Shown: positions 53,631 through 64,000 of the stretch, one piece after another
How positions within the stretch are numbered: position 1 is the stretch's first letter
Layout: each line of letters begins with the position of its first letter
Assembly: GCA_963853835.1 (NCBI GenBank)
Contig: OY970824.1
Span: 71,062,372-71,126,371 of the forward strand
From: Calendula officinalis
Lineage: Eukaryota; Streptophyta; Magnoliopsida; Asterales; Asteraceae
Length of the DNA: 64,000 bases
Direction of reading: 5' to 3'
Notes under the pieces: model-generated
What the model saw: the letters and a program-made list of their open reading frames with translations, nothing else
What the model was told of the DNA's origin: nothing
Database searches by the model: none
Program-made: the position numbers and the translations under genes

Positions 53631-56132
53631 ATGGCGGAAGCTCGAGCTTCAAACCGCCAAGCGGCGCCATCTCCACCGCCTGCATCGGCTGCCTCCGGAG
53701 GAAGAGGACCGATCCCTCATCTAATGAGACGTAACTTATCGTTATACTCGACGAAGCCGCCGTTTATTCCTTCCGATGATTACCATCGCTTTTCGGCTGG
53801 AAATGATGGCAAGAGAATCGTCACCAACGCTGATCAGGAAGCTGAACTATTAATCGTCAGATCTCCGGTAGTTCTCGATGCTTACTTTTCACAGTTATTA
53901 TGCGGTTTATGATTCTAATTGTCAATTACAACTTATTATCGGCTTAACTGTAACCTTACAGTAGACCTGTATTATTTTGTACCTGCTAATGTTTACAAAT
54001 TTGAGAGTTTATTACTGGTTACTGGTTAGCATTAGCTAAAATTGTGGATTAGGAATTTAGGTTAAACATGCTCCTTTATACTTTGTTTCCAAAATCAGAC
54101 TCTAAATAGCTAAAAGTTTCGTCTTGTCAATTTTCCACTAAACCATACTACATTTTAGGAACAGTTATGTAATTTATTAGCTAATGTAATTTGGTTACAT
54201 AACTTCAGATAAATGTTAGAACAAGCTCCTTGTACAGTTTTTCACATTTTTGTGCATGATTAATGTTTCACAGCCAGTGAAGAGAAAACTTGGAACAAGC
54301 TACAATGAATTTGCATCAAACGAGTGGGCCAGCCCTGGTTATGCTTCTAGAGTTAATAGTCCTGTTCACACTCCTGTATCTGCAAAAGGTGGACGGGTCA
54401 ACGGTCGGTCAAAGGTTACAAAAAACAACAAACCCGTTCCTCAAACCCCAATTTCTATTTCAGGCTCACCTTCTCCACTTACGCCAGCTGGCAACTGTCG
54501 TTTTGACAACTCTTTAGGTAAAATTTATGGCTGCTAAATGTCTATCTTAACTGTAAAAAGAACGGTTATACACGTATAGTTGATGGAAATTTACAATTTT
54601 TGCAGGTCTTTTGACAAAGAAATTCATTAACCTCATTACACATGCTGAAGATGGGATTCTTGATTTGAATAATGCTGCTGAAACCTTGGAGGTACCTTAC
54701 AAGAATTTTTATTAGTTTAATTTTATGCAATCTTTTTAACAAGTTGTAATTTTACAATACAGGTACAGAAAAGGCGAATTTATGATATAACAAATGTTCT
54801 TGAAGGCATTGGTCTTATTGAAAAGAAACTCAAGAACCGAATTCGTTGGAAGTAAGTTTTTTCTGCATCTTATTTGGCTAAAAATATGTATTTTACATGA
54901 TTTGGTTTTTAAAAATTGATTATTTATCTATTTAGAGGTCTTGATGCTTCCAAACCCGAAGAAGTTGAGGATGATGTCACTCTATTACAAGCAGAGGTTC
55001 AAAGGCTTTCTATGGAAGAACAAAGATTAGATGAAAACATCAGGTTACTTGATCTGTTATATTATTAGATTTTTTTTAAATATTATTATATTAGAAGTAT
55101 TAATATAGGCTGATTTTAAGAGTATTGCAGACAAATGCAGGAAAAAATGAGTAATTTGAGTGAAGATGACAACAACCAAAAGTAGGTTTTTGTAATTAAA
55201 TTTTTTTGTTAATTCAATTATACAAATATAATTGCTAATATACGAGTGTTTTAGATGGCTTTTTGTGACTGAAGATGACATAAAAACCCTACCATGCTTT
55301 CAGGTGAGTTTATATACAATGTGAACAATATCTTTCATTATTGCTTAATTTTAATAGTTAGTTTAATTAAGAAGTTACAAATAACAGAACGAAACCCTGA
55401 TAGCAATAAAAGCTCCACATGGTACAACCCTTGAAGTTCCGGATCCTGATGAGGTCAGCACCAAATTATTATTTTTTAATTGATTTAATATTTAATTGAC
55501 CTTTGTAATATGGTACAATCAGGCTGTTGACTATCCACAAAGGAGATATAGAATTATCCTTAGAAGCACAATGGGTCCTATTGATGTATATCTTGTCAGG
55601 TACTACCTTTACACTTTGGTTATTAACTTATTATTTTAATTATATAATGTATGCTTTTGTTTAGTCAATTTGAAGAGAAATTTGAGGATACAAATGAGAT
55701 TGAAGAACAAAATGTTGCAAATGAGATGGAAGTAGAGCCACAAAATGTTGATAATCATAATTTGAATTGTGATTCACCTGGGAGAATTATGAAAATAGTT
55801 CCTTCTGATGTTAATGTAAGGAATTCTCATTCATATTATTGTTTAATACAAAAAAAGGCAAAATAAAATTTAATTTATTTTACATGATTGCAGAATGTTG
55901 ATGATTACTGGCTTTTGTCAGACAGAGAAGTTCCTCTGACGGATATGTGGAACACAGAATGTATGTATTTGATTTCGAGTATTAAATTGTATTATTTAAT
56001 GTGTGATAATTATTAATTTGGTATGAAATGTTTTCAGTAGGTGATATGCAATGGGATGGGGTTGATTTACTTAGTGAGGAATTTGGTTTAGCTGCTGATG
56101 TCAGCACAAGTACCCCACCATCTGATAGGTGA
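53631..56132 (+). CDS. E2F transcription factor (plant E2FA/E2FB type), 12 exons
   Basis: Coding exons inferred from GT-AG borders that keep frame: 53631-53867, 54274-54517, 54606-54691, 54763-54851, 54936-55043, 55131-55181, 55255-55303, 55388-55453, 55523-55599, 55665-55815, 55894-55960, 56038-56132. They total 1320 nt, 439 residues plus stop. The N-terminus has STKPPFIPSDDYHRF. The winged-helix DNA-binding domain spans about 158-220 (LLTKKFINLI, KRRIYDITNVLEGIGLIEK). A leucine-rich dimerisation segment and marked box follow (WLFVTEDDIKTLPCFQ, APHGTTLEVPDPDE, YRIILRSTMGPIDVYL). The acidic C-terminus holds DYWLLSD...LTDMW, the retinoblastoma-related binding region. It would pair with DP and control S-phase genes. 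The last exon is least certain: the protein ends STPPSDR, and coding-like sequence just beyond (about 56166-56208) may be a lost extension. Confidence 0.9.
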
Positions 56133-56683
56133 CATATGTTATGTTTTTTTTAATCATGAATTGAGCTCACCATCTGAGGTTATGGAGGATTCTAATTCAG
56201 CTAATCAGGTACGCTTCAGGTTGTTGTACAGTACACGTGTAGAAGTCTAAGGAGATTAATTAAGCTGTTGTTTGAATTTGCTATTTTATTTATGGGGTGG
56301 GTTGGTGGTATTCATGTAGTGTTTTTGTGATTAAGGTATTAGAAATGGAAATGGAGGGACTGAGAAGGATATGAAATTTGCTTTTAGTAAATTCATTCAT
56401 ATTACAACTCTATGGATTCATATTGCCATCAAAATGAAATTTTGGCCTTCAAATGTTGTGTTTGTTTTCTTTGCTCAAATGTCAAAGTTTCCTACCATAC
56501 CATAAGCTACTTTGATCACTACGGGGGTGTTTGGGAAAGCTTAAGCACCTTTAAATAAGCTTATCTAAATACCATAAGCATAGTGAATATAATGACTTTG
56601 TCCCAAGTAAAAGATGCATTTAGAGTTAGTTTTAGACATGTTGATTGGAATATGAATCAAACTAAAAGACCCCTTAACTATTA

Positions 56684-57463
56684 GGGGACGTTTGGCTCCA
56701 CGTAATCCTCCGTAATGTAATTGAAATCGGTTGTAATTGAATTCGGTTGGAATGGAATTCGGTTGTAATTGAATACGGTTACGCGTTTGGTTACCAAAAT
56801 TTTGAGTTGTAATTCAAATCAATACATATGCATTTTTTTAAAAACTTTTTAAAATTTTTTTAAAAATTTTATTATTTATTTTATTATTATTTATTATTAT
56901 TTTATTTTTTAAAATTTTTTTATTTTTTAAAAATTAATTTTTTTTTATTTTTTAAATATTATAAAATTTTAAAATTATTTAAAACTTTTAAAAAAAAATT
57001 TCATTATTTTAAATTTTTAAATTTTTTTAAATTTTTTTAAATTTTTTTAATATTTTTAAATTTTTTTTATTTTTAAAAAATTAAATTTTTTATTTTTAAG
57101 TATTTTAAAATTTTAAATTTTTTTAAATTTTTTTTTAAATTTTTTAAATTTTTTTAAAATTTTTTAATATTTTTAAATTTTTTTAAAATTTTTAATTTTT
57201 TTATTATTTTTTTAATATTTTTTAATTTTTTTAAACGATTTTAAAATCTGGAACATATAAAATATTCAAATTTGTTAGTTTATAAAGGACCGTAATTAAA
57301 TTCATAGGGTGTTGGGACGGAATTCAATTACTACGAATATCGTAATTTGAAATTACGTCGTAATTGAATTACGCAAAAAAAATTTCATCCAAACGTTCTC
57401 CGTAATGTAATTGAATTACAATTACGGAAGATTACGGAGGATTACGTCAAAACAAACGGGGCC
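56684..57463. mobile_element. PIF/Harbinger-like (Tourist) MITE
   Basis: The ends GGGGACGTTTGGCT and GGCCCCGTTTGTTT continue into a shared ACGTAATCCTCCGTAAT block. They are flanked by TTA on both sides (56681-56683 and 57464-57466), the family's target. The interior (about 56830-57240) is almost pure A/T homopolymer tracts. It lies about 550 bp past the E2F stop codon. Confidence 0.85.
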
Positions 57464-57528
57464 TTAAAGTAAGGGGGTTAATAGAACGAATGACACTTTT
57501 ATCACTAAACTATACTAGCTACAATGCA

Positions 57529-57608
<80 letters not shown>
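57529..57608. repeat. (ATT)n microsatellite
   Basis: About 26 uninterrupted units. A poly-Leu open frame across it is an artefact of the repeat. Confidence 0.95.
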
Positions 57609-57613
<5 letters not shown>

Positions 57614-57854
57614 AATGGACCTTTTGTCAAGGCGCTTCCGTATACACGTAGATGGGCTTCTTATAGTAGGTATAAATTTGAAACCCTAAATAAGTTTGAC
57701 TTTCGGCGACTTCGACCGATTTTGACTGTGACTGATAAGTTGGACAGATTATGAATTTTACCGCTCGGTGGCTGACCCATTAGCGCCTAGGCGCCACCTA
57801 ATAAAAAATAATCCTAATAAAAAAACCAAACATTAAATTAAGAACAAGCCACAA

Positions 57855-57965
57855 AGGGCTTATAGCCTAGCTGTATCAAGGTGATTAGGTTCAAGTCTTG
57901 TTGAGGACAAATTTAGTGTAAATTGAGCGGGTGTGTGTTAACTGTTCAAAAAAATAATAATAAAT
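57855..57965 (+). mobile_element. short SINE of a second family
   Basis: It has box A-like TAGCCTAGCTG and box B-like GGTTCAAGTCT about 30 bp apart, a short body and an A-rich end. It does not share the body of the other three SINEs. It sits between two CGCCTAGGCGCC-type sequences (near 57785 and 58425) that may belong to an older element it entered. Confidence 0.55.
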
Positions 57966-58618
57966 AAAAACAAACCCTCCAATCTTGATTCTGAATAGAA
58001 ATACAAGCCCACCAAACAAACAATCTTAATAAAAATACCCTAATCATCTTCAGCCGAAAGTATATAACAGAAATACAGAAGCTAAAGGGTTTTCATGTTT
58101 TGCTACAACAAAGATTATGGAAAGATCGTCGATGTAATCACTTAAAATGGGTTCTTTAATTGTTTCCCTAGATATGCTGACCTTAAAGATTGCATATTTG
58201 TGGCAGTTCATCTTCAGCCTTCGTTTCTAGTTTGTCGGGAGAGAGATATGAAATGGAGGCCGATATGAAGGAAGAAAACTCTACTATATATACTTCTTAA
58301 TGAACTTTGACTTTATTGACCAATTTTGACTGCCAAGATTAATTTTGACCGCGTTTGACTGCCCAGTCCGCCGAACTCCTAAAATGGCCGATTAGAGGTA
58401 AACCGGGACGAGGAATTATCGCCTAGCTTAGGCGCCGATTAATCGGCCACATTAGGAAAAACTGGTTCTAGTCATTGCTATGTAGGAGGCTTTCATGCTG
58501 TAAGAAATTCAGTCCAAAATAAATGTCCATGTTACTTTTTCTTAGTTTGTCCCAGAATAACCAATTACTCGTATTTTATTTCTAAGTAGATAAATGGTGA
58601 GACTTGAGAGTGCAATAA

Positions 58619-58650
<32 letters not shown>

Positions 58651-59912
58651 TATGGATTGTTTAGGGTTTGGTTTATAGTTCGGAATCAATATATGTATAA
58701 CTTTCGATAGTAGGCTATAATGAGTTTCTCATACCCAAATGGTCTAGTCCCTCATTCTGATTGCTTTTAACCTACCACCAACTAAACATCTCATAAAACT
58801 CTTGGGGGCTTGGGCCACTATCTGTTAAAACTTTCAAGGTTACCAACAGTTGTAATATTCAGGGTCTTGCACTTCGTAACCAATAACTGTATAACAAAAC
58901 CCCAACCAAACACCAACAGAAGGTCTTGCGTTATCACAACAATATCTAAGTTTTATATTTAACATATTAAGATTTTGAATTTGTTAGTAATTGTAATATC
59001 AAAAGGCAGTCTTTTCTTCAACTTAGAAGTAGCTACGCAATATGCTTATTTTTTAATAAAACTTTAAATAAACTTGGCAAGCTGTATACGTTATGACGTT
59101 TCTGGGATATTAACAAGTTGATGTGGTTTGACTTTTAAGTTTTAAGTAATTGGAAATTACACGTCACTAGACGTTATATTGATTGTATTTAGTTTAAATT
59201 AAAGTTTATTAAATAAGTATAATATTCCTAAAATCACGGAGTTATACTATTGTTAATTCGTAACATATCAAATGTGATATGCCACTAGGGCGCTACCTAA
59301 TACATTATTATACATCATATTAATATTATTATTTGAAATTGTGAATAGACTCAGTCGTCTACTACAATCCAATTAGAAACTACACGTTCTTCCAATATAA
59401 CATTAAGTATTAACATCTCATCATGTCACGTATTTTCTCTAACGTCTTTCCACCACAACATTATTGGGCCCACGATAACGTCTAAACTTGTTCGTATATC
59501 AATTTCCATACGTTTCAATCTCAAATTCACTGGTTAAACTTTTTTTCTTATCATAAATCAAATTATCTAATATTTACCAAAATCGCTAATAGATTAATAT
59601 ATGGTGTTTAGATATCCAAAAGATTATGAAGTTATTGATAAAAAGGATGTAGATCTAAGGGAATAACTAATAGGCGTTTATATTTGACGACATATCTAGA
59701 ATTATTTTACAAGTATAATATAGACAGTAATAACCCAAAAACATTTATTTTCCAAACATTATACATACATTCTAAAACATTAATTTTCAAAACATTATAT
59801 TTACATACTGTGACAAATTTAACCTCATGGATGGTTATCAACATGATATGTGACAGTGTACTCAAACCTGTAAATTTAGTCGGCCAAACAAGACAACATC
59901 GTTTTAAAAAAA
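57966..59912. other. about 1.9 kb without a gene
   Basis: It includes a 27-base T run (58622-58648) and AT-rich DNA. The open frame at 59684-59962 is not ATG-supported and has no domain. Confidence 0.5.
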
Positions 59913-59992
59913 TGACGTCATTAAAAATGTGGAATGCATTTGAGGAGAAAGAAAGCCGATAATTGGGTTGGATTCACGCAAAAATGACGTCA
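59913..59992 (+). promoter_or_regulatory. two TGACGTCA palindromes upstream of the 60107 gene
   Basis: Perfect TGACGTCA occurs at 59913-59920 and 59985-59992, each followed by an AT stretch. This is a bZIP (TGA/CRE-type) binding core (established). The distance of 115-190 bp to the start codon suits a promoter; use is inferred. Confidence 0.5.
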
Positions 59993-60106
59993 TTTTAAAC
60001 GCGCTTCTTTATTATTTTTCCACATCAAAAAACAAATTTGGCCACTATTGTCTTTACAAATTACAAGACTAAAAAACACATTCTTGATTCTCGTCGGGCT
60101 CCGTCC

Positions 60107-60509
60107 ATGGACGCCGCCGACGAAGCCGCCAAAACGCCAATCTCCACCCTCCGGCGATGGAACTCCATCGGCTCTAACGCTCTCCACCAAACACAAACAC
60201 GAACACCCTACTTCGTATTCTTCATCAACATCTAGTACAACAACAACCACCACAAGCACCACATCGTCGTCATTATCGGCCGATTTCGAGCTGGTTTCTC
60301 TCAGACCAGCTTCCTACACCTCTCTTCGGGACATCCTTCCATCTCCGGCCGCCGCCATCATGTCACCGAAAGTCCCCTCATTCGCCGCTCATTCGGGATA
60401 CGAGATTTCGATCCGAAATCGACTTGTGAAACAGGCCGCCTGGGCGTATCTTCAACCCATGTCCACCTCTCCTGACTCCGGCAGACCCACCGTATTCCAC
60501 CGCCTATGA
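60107..60509 (+). CDS. small plant-specific protein of unknown function, apparent frameshift
   Basis: An ATG at 60107 begins MDAADEAAKTPISTLRRWNSIG. That frame is lost at about 60190-60235 and ends at a TAG there. A second frame, one base on, has no upstream ATG of its own. It reads a Ser/Thr-rich linker and then conserved blocks DFELVSLRPASYTSLRDILP, YEISIRNRLVKQAAWAYLQP and FHRL, ending at 60509. These blocks match a plant protein group of roughly 120-150 residues whose function I do not know. Both halves look like one gene, so one extra base (or two missing) in the linker is likely: a real mutation or an assembly error. No intron with good borders explains it. It converges on the HVA22-like gene 290 bp away. 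Confidence 0.65.
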
Positions 60510-60799
60510 GCCCGATTCTCAGATGCTTTTCTCAGCTTCGTAACGCAAATTTGCGATTGCTTTCTCCCGTCTATTAAAGTCACAACTACCAGCAGCCACC
60601 AATTATAACAAACAAAGAGGTAAGGTAATAAATTGTAAAAACACCCAATAAATAATGGGTTTCTTATGTTTTAATTTCTCCCCAATGTGTAGAATCAGAT
60701 AAAACAATTGAATAATAAATGAAAAAAAAAATGCTAATTTTGTTGTCGTTGTTTCTTTACAATCTAGAGTACTAAAGATAGGTAGCTACTTGTAATGAA

Positions 60800-62691
60800 T
60801 CAAAGTTCCCTTGACCTTCTGAATCTTAGCCAAACTGGTTCCTTATGAGCCGGTGGCTCCTCCGCATGTCCATGATGGCGGTGGTGGTGGTGGCCGGTGG
60901 TCGGCACCGGCGGTGCAGATGGTGCCCATCTGTCATCACTATTTTCCGATCCGAATAAACTTGGAATTGGATTCGTCGGAGGTGGTGGAGGACGTCCATC
61001 GCCGGAGCTTTGAGGATTTTGCAAACCCTGCATTATTATTTAATTTTGAGCACAATCAGAAATGCAATTGAAAATGATTTTTTTTATGCTGAGTGTATGA
61101 TTCACGATTCTGTTTTCGTTGCTTAATTAATTTTCCATTTTTGGGATAAATGAATGCATTGGTGTATAATTTTATAAACATATTTAGGACTCTTTCGGGG
61201 TTGCGACATAAAGCAGATTATATGCTTATTACATTTTGAAAACACAAATAATTTGAAATTAGTATAGTATTTGACAAAAAGTCTTTGGGCATCCAGAATG
61301 AAGTTTTGAAAAAACATGTGTGGAGGTGCTTATTGTTTCAAAAACTAATTATTTGCATTTTACATATTAACTATATAATTAATCAGTATTACCAAACACT
61401 AAAAAATTGATTATCTGATTATTGCGATTTCAAACAGTATAATCAAATTCAAACACTATTTTTCAAAATCACATTTTGTAACCGCTAATTATTAGATTAT
61501 TAATTTTCAAAACGCATAATCTTAAACACCCCTGAATTCTGAACCGTGTTTTACCAAAATCAAAATCATAACTTGAAATAAAAATAAACTTTTTCAGATA
61601 TTAATCAACAGTTGATACCTGAGATGTTGTCCTTGAAGCTGATGGCTTAGAAATGATATACTGAATGATGTCAAAGAACTTTGTTTGACCTAATTCTGTA
61701 GAATTCTGCCAACAATAAATTGCCACGTCCCATGCTTTGTCTCTAAACCGTTTTAAACTGCTTTCAATATCAGTTTCATGTCTTACTATAAATGGCCTCA
61801 ACATTGCATCATATACAAATCCTGTACCCTGCAAAATCATCCATAATTTCAACAAAATAACATATGAAAGAAACAAAACATATTGCTATCATTTAGTTGT
61901 TTACCTTAGTTTTAGGATACCATAAGTAGATAATGAGGGCTAGCTTCAATTCTCCATACATTGGCACCCTATACAAAAAAGATTCAACTTTTTTAAGCAA
62001 AAAATAATTAAACAAAAAAAAAACCATTTTTTTTTAGGATGGTTGAATGATTAAGAACTTACCATGAAATGAAAACATCACCAACTCTTTCGAACACAGT
62101 GAGTATTGCAACAATCACCCTACAAACAAAGAAATGACAACCAATAAATCAACATTTATATGTAATTCTCACATTTTCCTTTTAAGAATCCCCGTGACAT
62201 TTCAATAGTATTACATTAGTATCATTGTCTAAGTGCATGACCCAAGTGGGCCTATTTTTGCGTCCTTAATTCTTCACGAAAAGGCCGGATTTTGTAAAGT
62301 TGAAGTTATAAAATTTAAAGCAATGAACAACTTTCAACTTATAATTATATTGATATGATAATTAATACCATACATATTAATCATTAATGTTTGTTATGCT
62401 AAAATAAGATAAACATACCCCACATTCATTTTGTTAAATCAATTTGAAAATTTGAAGAAAAGAAAGCACTTACCAATATTGACACCAAAATCGTAACTCT
62501 GCATTTCCTACATTATGCTTCTCTATGGTTTTAAAACATTCGAAAGCTGGATAAGCGTATCCAAGAATTAACCTGCATCCGTTACCAAACATCAAAATTC
62601 CACTATTTGTAACCAAATACCTCAATTCATAATACCAGAGAAAATTTAAAAAAACTTACACGAGACTACTTGTGATCAATTCTCCCAACAT
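60800..62691 (-). CDS. HVA22-like protein (TB2/DP1/REEP family), six exons
   Basis: Coding exons in transcript order: 62691-62660, 62572-62474, 62119-62063, 61968-61905, 61828-61619, 61027-60800. All have GT-AG borders and join in frame to 690 nt, 229 residues. The N-terminal domain has hydrophobic hairpin segments (ITSSLVLILGYAYPAF and VIVAILTVFERVGDVF, about 6-21 and 45-60), the family words YPAFECFKTIE and FWCQYW, and LIIYLWYPKTKGTGFVYD. A helical region (about 90-140) and a Pro/His-rich tail with GHHHHRHHGH follow. The family shapes tubular ER and is often stress- or ABA-responsive (family knowledge). A 5' UTR intron is likely (donor near 63059, acceptor near 62738). Reading through intron 5 would instead end the protein after five more codons. 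Confidence 0.9.
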
Positions 62692-63214
62692 CTTCTAGTT
62701 TCTTCCCTTTGCCGCCAAAAAATATATGCAAAATTCACTGTAGAAATGGAAACAGGAATTAATCAGCATCATAATCAAAATGTTATGAACTTTAATTAAT
62801 ACGAATATTAACAATTTAGCATTAGCATTAGCATGATTGATCCACAATCACAATAGAATTCCCAACAATACTTGTAGTTTCCCTAAAACGAATTCTCGTA
62901 ATCAAAAGTTAAAACTTCATGACATGAATTGATCGGAACAAAATCCAATTGAAATCAAATTAGGAAACTCGAATGAACTTCAACTTCCTTACCAAGTAAC
63001 CAAAAATACTATCAGAAAGTTAAAAACCCGAAACAGAGGGAGAAATGAAGAGGATTACCTTAGTTGGAAAAGATAAAGGATTTTGAATCGATAATCTGTG
63101 TAGTTTGTAGATATTGACGAATCTTGAAATTGAATGCGTGAAACCTTTAAATTGAGAGAGAATAATAAATTTTGATTGTGTATAATTGCGTATGTAAGCA
63201 TCTACAACTCTCTC

Positions 63215-63226
63215 TATATATATATA
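63215..63226 (-). promoter_or_regulatory. TATA box of the HVA22-like gene
   Basis: A TATATATATATA stretch, followed in the transcript direction by a CT/GA-rich leader. It lies about 150 bp upstream of the inferred 5' UTR donor. Confidence 0.55.
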
Positions 63227-63435
63227 GATTATGAATGAAAATTAATTTGTGTTTGTTGATAAAGAAAGACGACAGCGGTTGGATTTGGAATTGGTAAAAC
63301 GTACAAGAGAACATGTTTGGAAACCACAGTTTACTTGCCTCCGACGGCTTTCTTCTTTCTTATTATTTTTTTATTAAATTATATTTTTAGTATAAAATAC
63401 ATATTTTCATCCAATAATTAACAAAAGTTTGTTAT
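63227..63435. other. upstream region of the HVA22-like gene
   Basis: AT-rich DNA; nothing further recognised. Confidence 0.4.
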
Positions 63436-63948
63436 TGTTAAATTCTGAATAAATTTTCATAAACGTAGATCTTTAGGCTCAAGAATAGTTAGTTCTTGAT
63501 CTGGAATAAGCATATACAAATGATAAATTTGCGGAATTAAACGAACATATTTGTATAGCTAAACAAGGTTTCATCATCATCTTTATATACAATGATTACT
63601 AAAAGCCCCAATTCTACATATAAATATGTAGAACGGTTTTGGTTAACAGGATCAAACGACCTTGAGGCTTAGAGTACACACACATACACGTTAAAACGTG
63701 GGTTTCAAGAACATCTAATTCTATACCTCTAGGTTTCTTTATATACTAGAAAACCTAGAGATTTACAAGGAAAAGATAATACTAAATCTTTTAAACTAAT
63801 AAAGATATACTATATCTTTTTACATTAATGATTATCTCCTAAATCTTTATTTGAATCTTGAACTTCATATAATCGACTTAGGTCCTTGTAGTTTAATAGT
63901 TTTGACATATCAAATCTTTAATGAATATTAATAATAATATTCCTAACA
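63436..63948 (-). mobile_element. LTR of a third retrotransposon, running off the window
   Basis: The right edge reads TTCCTAACA then ATCTTCCCC, which in sense is a polypurine tract (GGGGAAGAT) directly before an LTR starting TGTTAGGAA. This is the same arrangement as the 3' LTR of retroelement 1. The far end is placed at the TGTTAA at 63436, giving about 513 bp, but that border is only a guess from the TG...CA rule. The internal region would lie beyond 64000. Confidence 0.55.
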
Positions 63949-64000
63949 ATCTTCCCCTATTTGATTTGACAAAACTTATAGAATTAGCTAGGAATCTTCA

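Noticed and set aside
57524..57754. Poly-leucine open frame
   Set aside because: It is a translation of the ATT microsatellite.

Overview
The window is AT-rich plant nuclear DNA. The signs are intron-containing genes with plant-specific families (NDR1/HIN1-like, plant E2F, HVA22), retrotransposons primed by initiator-Met tRNA, and plant MITE, SINE and Helitron-like repeats. It is a eudicot. The long spacer region of the Gag-like proteins resembles Ty1/copia proteins I know from Asteraceae, so a daisy-family plant is my best guess, but that is inference.

Layout. From 1 to 20 kb there is one host gene, an NHL1-type membrane protein (4995-5633), in a field of transposons: a Mutator-like element with long inverted repeats, two Stowaway elements, a SINE, a 2.3-kb hAT with a gutted transposase, two hAT MITEs nested one inside the other, a tandem pair of Helitron-like units, and a solo Ty3/gypsy LTR. 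From 20 to 38.3 kb lie two closely related NHL3-type genes (20314-21024 and 37559-38263), pushed about 16 kb apart by nested insertions. From 39.9 to 47.7 kb is a second large retroelement, itself inserted in a hAT-like element. From 48.7 to 62.7 kb is the gene-rich part: an intronless secreted aspartic protease, a 12-exon E2F transcription factor, a small plant-specific gene with an apparent frameshift, and a six-exon HVA22-like gene. A further LTR begins at the right edge.

The most unusual content is the pair of large, recently inserted LTR elements (28677-36214, minus strand; 39889-47732, plus strand). Each has near-identical LTRs, a perfect 5-bp target duplication, an iMet primer site and a polypurine tract. 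Each encodes only a Gag-like coiled-coil protein, with no protease, integrase or reverse transcriptase. Their LTRs differ, yet they share one internal plan: a leader array of short palindromic TTCGGCC motifs, the Gag-like ORF, a post-ORF array of small hairpins, and seven G-rich purine tracts in the same order. Element 2 also carries six copies of a roughly 65-nt hairpin module whose stems change in sequence while staying complementary. Element 1 instead carries a diverged duplication of about 900 bp that also keeps hairpins. I read this as a family of gag-only elements with several repeated structured RNA modules.

The host genes look independent. The three NHL genes form a dispersed, same-strand cluster probably involved in defence or membrane signalling. 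The E2F gene is a cell-cycle regulator. The HVA22-like gene belongs to the ER-shaping DP1/REEP family.
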